Source of the DNA: Lethocerus indicus
Lineage: Eukaryota > Arthropoda > Insecta > Hemiptera > Belostomatidae
Length of the DNA: 64,000 nucleotides
Direction of reading: 5' to 3'
NCBI GenBank assembly: GCA_019843655.1
Contig: JACDQD010000006.1
Coordinates: 25,624,246-25,688,245, forward strand
Of this stretch, positions 36,696-49,500 are shown one piece after another. The notes under the pieces were generated by a model. That model did not search any database, was not told the DNA's origin, and saw only the letters and a list, made by a program, of their open reading frames with translations. How positions within the stretch are numbered: the first letter of the stretch is position 1; the number at the start of each line of letters is the position of its first letter. The position numbers were made by a program, and so were the translations under genes.

Positions 36696-39600
36696 CTGAA
36701 AATGACAGGACGATATAAAATTCTGACGACCCGCTACTGTACGCGTCGTTCTAGGCGGGGATACGTAGGGAATATAACGCTCACCTGTGCACTTGTTGAT
36801 TCTGCTGGAGGACCGCCGTCGACGTGGTCATGCGCATGGCCGCGGCCAAGTTGGCGGCTGCCACTTGAACGACCGAAGCGGCCGACGAGTCGGCTCCTCC
36901 TCCGAGCAGTGCCGCCGCCCTCTGCAGCTCTTCGGCGTTGTAGCCCCCCTGGCCGCCTCCCACTCCCTGCGGCTGTTGGGGCTGCTGCCCGCCACCCAAG
37001 TAGTGTTGCCCGTTGCCGCCGCCTGCGCCGAAATCGACTATTTAAACCACAAGTAGTTAAACGTCCCTAAAGTACGGATAGGAAATGAAAGTTTCGGTAA
37101 CGTCAAATGTACTCACCGGAACGCGCGGCCATCAGTTCGGCCAGTTTAGCCGTGGCGGTGTTGTTGTTGTTATTGTTGTGGAGCAAGAGGTTTGCCGCCG
37201 CCGCCGCCGCAGCCGCAGCCGCCGCGGCGCTCGTGGGCGGCACGACGGGGACCGAGGTGTCCGATCCGGCGCTGCTGTGGCGGCCGTCGCCGCCTCCCGA
37301 ACTGTCCGAGTTGGCCGAAGGCGATTGGCCTCCGCCGCCTCCGCCTCCCGCGCCGCCTCCGAGGCCTCCCAGGCCGCCCAGGCCTCCGCCCGCGGCCGCC
37401 GCCACCGCCAGCATGTCGCGTTCCCGACGCTCCGCCGCCGCTCTCGACAGCACGTACTGCGCCGCGAACTGGTGTTTCGGGTCCATTCTCATGTGCTCCA
37501 TGTGGCTGAGTAAGCCCGACTCGTGAGTGAATACCGCCTGGCATACCGAGCAGGGCCACATCCTGAGGGAGGTGGCGAATTGTGCGGTCTCCGGGTGGCA
37601 GGCGAGGTGCTTCCTGAGGGAGCCCTCGTTGACGTAGTGCTTGCCGCACACCGGGCACGGGTGGTTAGCCGTGCGCCGCTTCGCGATGTAAGGGCCGGCC
37701 ACTCCTCCACCACCCATGTCTCCGAACGGGACTACCGCGCTCACTATACAACCACATTCGTATAAGTCTGTTGTCGGCGATAATACATTTAGTGATTCGT
37801 TAAGAATGTTAGATATAGGTGATGCTACTCACTGGTAGTGACAGGGTTGGTGTTGGGATCTTTGTGGGCGTGCTTCATGTGTTCCATGAGTGTCTCGCCT
37901 CCGATGAAGAGCTTGTGGCAGATGGGGCACGAGGTGGGGGCCTGTGCGCCGTTGGGGCCGGCACCCCCTGCCGCCGCCGCCGCCGCCGCTGCCGCCCCCA
38001 TCAGGGCCGCGTGTTGCTGGAACACGTCCACCCTCAGCTCCGCCTCCTGCAACACCACACATGTCTTTAGTTAGATTTCGTTCGCCGGTCTCGGAGAAAG
38101 TGTGTCCCGACATGAGAGTTTGCAAAGTTACCCTAGTGGTGGCAAGCGTTCGATGCATAGTCTTCGTTAGGTTGTTCGAGGTGTACCTCGGTCGAGCACT
38201 GCATATTGTGATCTACACAGACTGTTACGCCGTCTACTCCACACTTGTCTCGTAATTTTGATTAAGAGTAAACCAGAATTAATTCTCAGAAATTAAATTA
38301 CTATTTGTATTGGCGGATTAAACGGTCGAGTTTCGCTTCCTTTCAGAATTAGTTAAATTGATTGTTAAGGAATGTTGGCTTACTATTGACTTGCTGGGGA
38401 AATTACACTATAGTTCGCTGCTGAGAGCAACGAGAATAAGAATAGTATTATTTCAGAATAGTATTGAAATAGGTAGTTATAAATTTATATAATAACACAA
38501 AGCTGTATTGGCGGAATTTGGCTGGCAACAATTTTTGTTGGGGTATATTTTGATTATCGTGCGAAAATGATGCAATTTCTCGACTGAATTTCATCATGTA
38601 TTTGCCCATTTTGTCTTCTCTGTATCTACGAAAGATTTAAGTGTTTGTTGAAATTCACTGTAAATATTCGGTATCTGTATAGTAGTACTAGTGTGTAGTA
38701 CGGGTACTTCATATTCGCCTATTTTCAAAGACGTTCAATTTTTATATCTTAAATTAAGCAGTATCGTAGGTCATTGTGGTATTAATGAAATAAACAAATA
38801 AGGAAATGATTATTCGAAGGCGCGGAACCTTAGATAATATAACGGGTGAAGATTCATAAATTGCCGAAATGATTTATTATTATAATTTAAAATTTAAACT
38901 TTGAATTGAACAATTCTAAATTTATTTGAACAATTTGGAACTTGACAACTGTTTTAATGGTCGTGCGCATAGAAGCGAAACCAACCACGTTAGAATTTAA
39001 ATATTTAATATCAAAACAATTCTGCTAAGACCGATTTTGGATCGCTCGCCACCAACTAACAATTACTGCTACCATAATAGGTTTTCACGTGGATCAAACA
39101 ACAAAACCATGCGACCAAATCCAATACCGTCCGACTTCAAACCAGGCCAAAAATCGATATAAAATCAATTCAATTTCTCAGTCTAATTTTCGAAAGGGAA
39201 TTCGATCTCGCACATGCACAAATCGCATACATAATACCACCGACCAGAACACAAGGCCAGCCAACAACGCAGGCGAAATCGGTCAATCGAATGTTTTTCT
39301 TTCATGCAATCGATATTTTGAGATGGAAAAGTTTTTGAGTCGAATATGAGAACAATGGCTATTCCCGAAAACACCCTAATTTATTTACGCCACTTGCACT
39401 TGGAAGCGCCGGGTTTTGTAACTACACTTTTAGACGGCAAACAGTTCATTTCCTTCAATTTTTAACGAATCAACGAGGGAAACTCGAAAGAAACTCAATA
39501 GAAATTTAATATTTTCGACCGTAAGCGTCTGAAAACATTCTATAACATCCCATCATCTTATTTCCCGTTACAAGAGGTAAAAATTATCGCCAAATTTATA

Positions 39601-41824
39601 ATCCTCCGCTATGAATGTACAAATGTGCGGTTAAAATTTGTCGTAGAAAGCGGTGCATTGACTGTACAAGTTTGCATATAGACGACCTTGCGTATAAATG
39701 ATTAGCATAGTGGCTTGTTTTATCGCGTTATTTTATCCGGTTTGGAGGCGCAAAAGGATAAAGTTCACTAGGTGTCACGGGGACATCTTTTGAGGGAATA
39801 TTTAGGTTATTTTAATGCCGCTCGGCCACTCATTGGTGCCACTGTATAGTGGGCATGCGGGGACAGTAAGAGCGGTCGCCTTTTTATGACTTATAAGTCC
39901 CATCCCCCCTTTTTGAATAATTGCCCCCACTTTCCACGTTACGACCCCCTCCAGCTTCACCCTTGTTCTTTATTCTTCTTCAGTTTTTAATATTAAGTGG
40001 GAGTAGTACGCGGGAGAATTTTAAAATTACGCCTCCCCCCCAGCTACACCCGTTTCCGCTCCCTCCGACCCCCTCTCACCGCAGGCACAGAACCGAGGCA
40101 ATAAATTGCTTCCTCGACTCATTCCGCATTCAGAACTCTACCCACTCGGAGGTCTTTTTATGGGGCATTTTTATTATTTAGCATCGTTGGCGACAATTGA
40201 GGGGGGGAATGGGGGGAGGGGTGGTTGTGTCTCGCTTACAGTGTTCCCCTTCTCTACACCCCCAATATTCCCACCCAATATACTCCACTCTGGTTTATTA
40301 CCGCTTCCTGACATTAAGACAGAAGACTAAATCCGATAACAGGGTCAATCGACTGTGGACGTTAATTCGTCGGCCGGAAATGGACCCGCGATTTATTATT
40401 TACCGGCAGTTAGCGTTGTGCCGGTATTGTGCCCATTGTGCTGGATATACATGAGATATTATGTTAGCCGGAGCAGGTTGGGGGGGGGGGCGCATTGTAG
40501 GGCCTTGTTGTGCGTAGGGCGTATATGGCGGTGGGGTAGAGGAGGAGGAGGAGGAGGAGGAGGTCGGGGGAAATGTCGACCGGGAATTTGAATCAGTTGT
40601 CATGGCAACGTCAGAACTAGCCTCGCACATTCTCTATCTCACACACAACCTTTCACTCAAACATACTCTCTCACTCTCCCTCTCTGTCTCTCTCTCTCTT
40701 AATCGTGAATGAATTGATAGAACAACATAAATTGGAATTACTACTTAGGAGAAAGAACGGTCGTATTCAATATCCCGAATTGGCACGTCAGGAATCTGAA
40801 ATTCATACCGAATTATTCCACCGGACATCTTAACGAGCCATTGCATAAACGGTGGTCATTTACTCGAATATCACGGTAACTGTAGAGTTTATAGAGGCAT
40901 GAGGCGCAGAAACATCGAACCGAGAAGTTCGATTCTCCGGGTGCAATTCCTCGATAGGAATAGGGGCATACTGAATTTCAGTAGTAGTTATGAAAAAAAT
41001 TCCGCAGTATCTGACTTAGGCGAAAACCGGCCCAGAGTTGGGCAGTTTCGCCTCGGCTCGATTGTTAGGAGAGGCAAAGTAATATTAAATTTATATTTGG
41101 CGGGTTGTATCGCTCTCATGGCATAGTGGGTGGGGGGGGGGGAGGGCGATCGATACCAACTCTGTGGAATACTAAACGTCGGAGGCCCCCCGATGCGGGC
41201 GGGGGGGCCTCTAATTATTCTATTCCGAGTTATTTTTTATTGGACATCACCGAGTCCGTATCGGAAATTTATCCCGCGTCCCCCCAATGAATTTCATTAC
41301 TACCCTCCTGTGTCGGACTGGTAGGAGAGGTTTAAAGTTTCCAATTGCAAACTAATAAGGATAAGTTCAATATATACTAATATTTTAATAAGGTGAGCTT
41401 GCGATTTTCTGTCCCTCGGCAACAGTACCGCGAGGGTGCTATGTAAACGGTAAATACATAGCCGTAGGGGTTGTAAATTTGTCCAATTCCATTGACCCGT
41501 TATGCCAAAGGGCATCCCGCATTCCCAATACTGGAGCCCCAGATACCTTCTGTGAAGGCGGTTATTTGTGCAGATTAGGTACGAACTCGTAGGTTACCTG
41601 CGGAGCCTGCACGCAGGCCGTAATCCCCGGCAACTTATTAGGGTGTGGAAGAAACAGAGGTGGTTTCTTCTCCGTATTTTTACGAGGCAATTAAAGCCGA
41701 GCGCAGAAGCTTTGCGTGGAGAGCCCCACGGGGGGGCCGGGCCCACTTTTTATATTATCTCTCCTCCAACGCTCGTTTTCTTATTCTCCGGCTTACTTCC
41801 CCATCGGGCTACTTTAAGATCGTG

Positions 41825-41863
<39 letters not shown>

Positions 41864-44800
41864 CCTCATCTCTTTTTCTCTCTCTCCTTCGCCGTCGCGT
41901 GACAAAGGACCGGTTTTTATAATGCATGTAACAGTGTGCGAGCCAGCTCGCGGCCAGGGAAAGCGGTGTGTTAGTGCGGGGGGGGGACGCTCGCTCAATA
42001 CAAGTTTGCTTGAGGTAGGACAAGCTCGTCCGACAAGGAGAAGAAGAAGGAGAAGAAGAAGAAGGAGGAGGAGGAGGAGGATAAGAAAAAAAGGGGCAAA
42101 CGACCCCGAGCCTCGGTAGGAGGAGGAGGGGGCTCCACCCCACACGCTATCTCCATCTCTTTCTTGCCTGGGGAAAGAATCCGGTCCGACGAGATGCCCC
42201 CTCGCGCCCGAGAGTGGCGCGCTATCCCCGGCTACTATCCCGGCCGCGGCCTAATGAATCACCCAATCGCCCCCTATCAACCTCGAATTATTTACGATGC
42301 TAAACTCCAATGGGTATCCCCCTAAACGGAGGAACGGGTTCGCCTTTGAATTCGAACCTCAATCCGAACTTAAAGATACAATATTTTTAGTAGTGTATTC
42401 TATCGTAAGGTGAATTTTAAGTCGAGAAAGAAGTAAAAAAACGATACGATTTGCATGCAGATCGAACGACGAATTATTCTATGTGTTTCGACCTAATTTT
42501 TGTTAACGATGCATGATCTCAGCGTAATCCGTTTTATTATTAATGCGCGACATTTTTGCCAAATATTTGTATAATTATTTCGGATAAATACCTCCGGACT
42601 GAAGGAATTTCAATCCCGCCCTGGGTGTAAGGTCCCCCCTACCGTTTTTTATCGACAAAATATCGGGCGAGGAGGGGGCAGGCGGGAGTGCGGTACCATG
42701 CCCACCCTCCTCCTACCCCGCACCCTCCAAACATCCCTTCCCACCGAATAAATAAAACACCGACATTTTTCCGCATCGAGGCGACCGGCCGTCGGGGGTG
42801 GTGGGGAGACTGGGGACGGGCGTCGATCGCCATTTTGTGCCGCGGCGGTGGGTGGGCTCGAAAAAAAAGTCCGGCGCAAAAATGCGTAGGGGCGGGATTT
42901 TTGTCGGCGGTGGGGTAGGTTGGCCCCACCCCCTAGGAGCACCCCACCACCGGACCCGGCCTCTCACGGCTCGGAGGGAGAAAAAAAAAATCAAATCCGC
43001 CCCTCTATTGACTTTAGCTCTGCGCCTTAGCCGCCCGCCGCCCCCTGTCCCTTTGTCCTGCCCCGACACCCCCCCTTCCCTCCCTCACCCACCCCCTCCG
43101 CACTATGATTGAAACCCCGGCCTCTATAATTATTGCGGATCGTCGATGAAACTATTATAACTCTGCCAGTAATTTCTTTTCAATTACAGTTCCTAGAACT
43201 CTCTCTTACTATATTCCAATCTTTTTTTCTCCGAATTAAATATCTGGCGGAGGGTTCCGGTTTATTCGATAACATAATACCGAGTGTTATACTAAATAAT
43301 ATAGTCGGTTTTGAATTATTTTAGATTGTTTTGGTGTTGTAAACAACAGTAAAATAATTATTATTGTCTCAGTTAAAATAAACTGAATCCATCGACTTGA
43401 GAAATACCCTAGTGACACAGTAAGTGATGAGCCTGAGTAATTGTTTAATTATTTTGTCGTGTTTTCAATTATTCGGGGCCTGTTGCAGATCTCAGTTGGA
43501 TAACCAGAAATTAATAATGAAATACAGTGAACATTGCAAAAGAATGATATTAAAGCGGAGATACCGTTTGAAATTGAATCGTACAAGAAGTTATAACGAG
43601 AACGGGTTGTCTTTATGAGACGAGGGGACAAGTTGCGGGGGATATGAGTGGTGGGAGGGTTGGATGAAAACATAATTTTCTGAGAAATTGGTTGCGACTT
43701 AAGCAAGAGGGGTGGGAGATAGTAAAGATATGTAAGCTTAACAACCCCTGCACTGATTGCAACCGTTGTAATAAAGCAAAAAAAAAGAATGAGGTCGTTA
43801 ATAAACCTCGGGGGTGAAAGGGGGTTTCACCCGCACATTCAAGGTTTCAGGTTCCAGTTTTAACGCTCACTTTCATTTTTTGTTTTACTTTCTGGCCGGT
43901 CGAATTTTACGACCCCGTTCCCTGAAGACGCTAAATACCGGCCCGCTTATGAGAGCTCATTTGGCGGACACTTCGTGCGGTTTGAATTTTTTTTAAAAAC
44001 GCCAGGCGGGTTTTACGACCCGACCGGGTGCCAATCCTTCATTTCGACACGTGTTCGAAAATTAACTGCACCGTAGGAATTAGCGAAGGGCCATCGTGCC
44101 AACCGTGGTAGCCACGGTAGGTTTTACCGTCCGATAGACGTGGCCATGATGGCAAATATTTAAAGTTGATGTTTCAGGCGTGACCGACCGAGGACGTTAT
44201 CTCGAACTGCGGCGGCGAGGGGGCGCTATAGACCCCAGGGTGGGCAGGTAGGAAAAACAAGTTCTACTACTTATCGAGATTTAAAATTATCCTCAACGGC
44301 TCTAAACCAGAAAGAGATGCGGGAGAGAGAACCGGCGGGAATGGGAAAGACGGAGAGGGAGAGATGGAAGGAAACTGTGTGCGAGAGAGAGAAAGAGACA
44401 GAGAGAGGTCGATGACTCATTATAAGCGAGAGAGGACTCGATTCTTGCACCTAACGCTATTTCACTTCTATTACGGCACTCGGCCGCGAATAGCCGCGAT
44501 CCTAAGACCGGCTAAATGACGGCCTCCAACCGGCCTTTGAACGGTTATTGGCTCAGCGTACAATAACGTTTAATCTGACCGATTTACGCTTTCCGCGTTC
44601 TCAACGAACGGCCGCAGTTGTTCGATATATTGAAATATCTTTTCGTCGTATTAACTTTCATACCGCCGTCTGTACTGGAAATGTGACCTCGACCTTTGTA
44701 AAATACGCGTACCTTTGTACACTCAGTAAGTTATTAGTTTGAGATTTAAGATATGTCGTGCAGAAGGTTTACCAATTTACGTTAAAAGAACATGTTCTAA

Positions 44801-44973
44801 ATGAGGAATGTTACAGCACGCCTTGCGCATTACGCCTTGCCCGTTACTGAACCCGATCTAGCTTAAGACCGAATTCGAACGGGCGGTTGATGGAGTTTTG
44901 GGATCTATTATCGCGTATATTTGTATCAACGATAGTTCGAAATTCATAAATAAATTAGGAAATTTATATAACC

Positions 44974-45028
<55 letters not shown>

Positions 45029-46541
45029 ACACCTAAAGGTAAGTATTGATCTGTTAACCTAATTCAAGTTGGCTCATATAGGAGCGTTGCTGTTAGAGTA
45101 CACGTTGTAAGTGACAATGGGAGCTCGGGGCCGCATGCATACATTGTATAGAGAGGGTGAGGGGGGTGGCGGGGTGGGGCGGTACCAGTAGTGGTGGTTT
45201 TAATAGTTAGGGGCTACTGTTCCTGGCTACAATCGACAATAGGCGGCGCGCGTACTCGCACACACGCGCCCATCCCCCTCCAACCCCCTATAAACTCGGT
45301 TGTCAATTTCATTTACTGTTCTCAATAAACCCTCCCACCCCGTCCCGCCGAACTCTTATTCTCCATTCTCCACGGGCTCCACTCGTGAAGTCTAGAAACT
45401 TTCGCCACTTTCTATTATCTATTTGCTCCATTGAGGGTATTGAGACTGCAGACAGAATGTAGAATTAAAAGTGATCCGTTTTTATATTTACCTAGCACGC
45501 CGGTTCTGCCATCGCTATGTCAAAGAGCAACAGGATAAGCGTACGAATTTTTTGTGCGATTCGGATAGGTTATCTCGCATCAGGACTCGGGTTTTCCTGT
45601 TGATATCTCTGATGCGTTATTCGAGTGTGTTAAGTAAGATTTAATCTGCCGTAAACTTATTGTACAAGCACGGTGGGTAATCTAGAAATTTTTTAATTTT
45701 AAAGAAATCGCTTTTTATACGTATAGAAAAACCGAATGCATTTTGCGGTAGGGGCGGTGCGAGAGACAGAATGGGCGATGAGTCATAGCCCATATAGAAA
45801 AGGGGTCGGTCCACCCCTTGTCCACCCGTTGAAAACCCTTTGGGGCCCTGTATATTAGTCGGGTCCGAAATATTCGAGTCGGGAATAACCGCTACTGCAA
45901 TCGACGGTTTTACGATGTCCCGAAAACAACTTTCGTGAAGTTTTATTCTAAAATAGCGCGGAGTAATTTACGTCAGGAATAAATGCCTTAGCGCGGTCTC
46001 GGAATTATATTGGACACCTGAAGGCCGCGTTAATTTTTTTTTCATCTCCCCTCTTGTCTGTATTTAAGGAAAAGAGATAGCGTAGTCAAGAGGGGGGGGC
46101 ATCCGTGAAGGGGAGGGGGTAGGTCCGGGGGTGCTAATAATATTTTCTCCGGGGCGAGGGTAGGGGAAGGGGCGACGATAAAAACTAAGCTACTAATGGA
46201 AACGTAACACCTTTTTAATTCACAATTTTCTTCAGCTCTGGGGCTCTCCGCCCCCCGCCCCCGTCCCGTCCAACCCAGTTCCCGGTTATCGTGACGTTTT
46301 CACTTAGCGTTTATAAATGAGGGCCGGGGGTGTGGAGGGGCGGTCCCAGGGACCTCCTCCTTCCTCCTCTTGGTCTCTAAATGACTCCCCCCGCGGGTGG
46401 AGACGGCGCGGGGGCGGCTGAGCAACTCGTTTCTTTAACTGTATTCCGAAGCGATAAGAGAGCTAGGCTCGCTCCACTATGTAATAAATACCGTCCGCTC
46501 AACCACCCCGCCACACCCCTCCATCCCCACACTCAAGATTA

Positions 46542-46593
<52 letters not shown>

Positions 46594-49500
46594 TCCCTCT
46601 CTCACTCTCTCTCTCGCTCTTAGTCCCAGGGAAGAAATTATTAAACGAAGACAACTACCACCCCACCAACCACCCAGGGACCCGAGGAGGAGTCAAAAAG
46701 CAAACGGAAAACCCGTTTTGTCCTCCTCCCCTTATTTCGGCCCTTTTAATTATAAATAAAACGACTTATAATCGGACGCCTCGGAATCACCCTCATAATA
46801 TCAGACTGTATGGAATAGTGACGATGGCAACAGGCCGAGACCGGACATCTGACTTTCAAGACCAGTTTCGTTTTTCTTCAAGAATGTTTCGTGAGAGGTT
46901 TTTGCCCCGGCTAGGGGATTTGTTGGACCGCCGATATGGTTTTGTTGGATCAGATTCTTTGAAAGTTACCGGCTGTAATTAACACAGTCCAATATACAAA
47001 TGGATTAAGCAGTTTATAAAAGATGTTTCCGAAGAAGATCGAGATTGATTTTTGCCGGTGGAGGCTTTTTTCGAAACCGCTTACATCTTCTTCCATCATC
47101 CCGGGCAGGAAATTTATTTAACGGTTCGGTTTTTCCGGAGTGGCGTGGGGGTCGGTCCCCTCGGCGTCGGGGCGGAAATTCGATTCCTGTGGGACGGGTC
47201 ATTTCTTTTTTCTTATTTAGAAAATTGGGCCTCCCCAAGTGGGGGTAGGAGAAGATCGAAGACGGTAGCGTGCGGGGACATGATGAATGTAGCCAGAAGG
47301 GACCATCATGCAACCCGTCCCCTGGCCCCCGCTCCTCCACAACGACAGTCTTCTTCCTTACCCGTATTTATGCCCGTTTATTAAATTTATAGTTAATATA
47401 TGGCGGCGGCCCTATGGCAACGGCGCCGTTTAACCGGGGCAGAAAGAGAGCCTCAAAAATATGAGCCGAAAATGTTTAGTCAATAACCAGGTCGGGCACG
47501 TACGTAGATTATTGTCACCGTCAGATCCGATCCAAAGTTAGGCCGTTTAGTTTATTTTTAACTGTGCACAAATTTTACGGAAATTGTACGGACACGAGTG
47601 TAAGAAATATCCGGTTTAATGTGTTCAACTCCGGGGCCAGGGGACTAAACTATTGAATCTTAATTGAACTGTTTAATTGAATCATTAAACATTTATGAGT
47701 CCTCCTGAATTCTTGATTGCGGTTTCAAACTAAATCTTCGACCCACGAAACGTTTCCGAACTTAGTTACTTGCAGGGTTTCGGTCCGAACGACGGAGTGG
47801 GGAAAAAGACTTCGGTGAAGACTAGCGGAAAGGGGAATTCGGCCTAGTGTAAATTATTTTTTTCGGGAAGAGCGCATAGGGGACTGCGGCCCCTATTTCC
47901 AGAGTATTTCCAGAGCGGCGCGGGGCTCACGGAAAAGGGGGAATTGATATATCCCCAACTCAAAGGAGGAGGTGAAGCGTGGCCGAAGGCCTTTCGGGAA
48001 TTCGGTTTCGGGTACGCGCGTAAAGTAGAAAAAATAAAGGAGGCGAGAGAAAACCGAGCAGGAACTGGGGAGGAAAAAGACGTGAGGACGGGGGGGGGGA
48101 CGTTTAAAAACGTTTACTTATGTTTGTTGTGCATTCTGTAGAGTGGCCAGTACTGGAAATCCGGGAAACTGGATATGTATCATTGTATTGTAGAAAAATG
48201 GAATTTAACAATTTCCATTAGCTATAACGTCCCACAATTCTCGTCACACTATTTGAAAGTGTTTTACTATGTATTCTACGCTGCTACCGGAATAGTAAGG
48301 GGGGTGCTCCGAAACGAGACTAGAAGGCGCCACGCCACTTTAATGACGGTACTCCCTACTGAAGACGGCGAGAAGCCGAAGGTCGGCAGTTACTGTAGTC
48401 GTAAAAAATAATGAAGCCAATCTACGATGGGGTCTGAAATTTCTACGGGGAACTACATTTTCATACAAACGATCCGCGGAAGGTAAAAACAGAAAAAAAA
48501 CCTCGTGGACTCGGGTCGATTTTCGCCCGGCCGCGAATCCACCGGCCATTGTGATCTCGAATCGGAGATAAGTAACGCGGGGCATTTCCGGATACGGAAC
48601 TCCTAAAGCGTAATTCGGATTTAGCGTTCTCGAACAGGTGAGGGGAGGCCGCCGACCGGCGTGAAACAATCGGGAATGGAAATTAAATTAAAATCGAGAT
48701 CCGCGGCCTTTTTCTTTCCGGTCTGAAAACACGGGAATTTTCTTCGGCGCGTATCGAATGGCCCCCATTTCGAACAGTTCACTGAGTCCAATTTTGATAC
48801 AATCCGCTGAACATCCCTGATAAAACATGAAGATACCTTCAGGAGGCCGTGGACTCTTTTGTTTGTGACCGTGAGAAACAAACCGTCTCCAATTTCGTAC
48901 AAGTCTTATAACTATAATAATAAAATGTTATGAGTTTTACTCTCCTATTGCCTAACGACTGGTTTTCTGAATGTAAGATTAATTTATTTCTTGCTGTTGG
49001 TTACTTCCCGTGAATCTTCATTAGTGATACTCTTATGTTCCGAGTAAACCACCCTGTCCCCATCCCGCCAAGTTCAAGCTCTCTACTGACGGTGGAAGGA
49101 ACCTCGTCCTTTCACATTCGTGGCACCCTGATATTACACGCAATAAACGACGAGCACATGTATAGTGAGTTCAAAAAAATATTAACACTTGAATAGCAGT
49201 AGTTGTTAGGAACATCTCAATCAATTTCTCACCACCGTTATGCGGAGTGGAGCGCAGAAAATCAACACGAAAATCTTCGAACGCTAAATTTATTTTAATC
49301 CGAAAGAAAAATAGTTTGTATTTTCAACATTGCTACGACTCTGGAAATTAGCGAGGATTTTATTTTACAGAAATTTCGTTCTCGTAAGGAAGACTAATGC
49401 GGACAGTCGGGGGTTTAGGGAAGTGGGATCGATGTTGACAATGGGTTTTTAGCATTAGTACAGAAATATGAGAGGAAGTGGCGGCGCTTCAGGAGGAAAA

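Noticed and set aside
36074..36718. 214-codon Leu-rich frame and Cys-rich frame on the + strand
   Set aside because: These are antisense shadows of the polyGln exon; CTG/TTG/TGC repeats give polyLeu and polyCys.
37085..37526. Arg/Pro/Ala-rich + strand frames
   Set aside because: Shadows of the finger 4-5 exon on the opposite strand, caused by GC-rich polyAla/polyGly codons.
41568..42145. Long frames on both strands over SLSLSL / RERERE and RRRRRR runs
   Set aside because: Translation of (TC)n and purine triplet repeats in intron DNA; no splice signals or start context.
44098..44125. Short hairpin ACCGTGG-TAG-CCACGGT
   Set aside because: Stem of seven bases with no context; expected by chance at this length.
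47014..47384. Overlapping 108- and 110-codon frames on opposite strands
   Set aside because: Pro/Arg/Gly-rich sense and antisense pair in intron DNA without coding signals.
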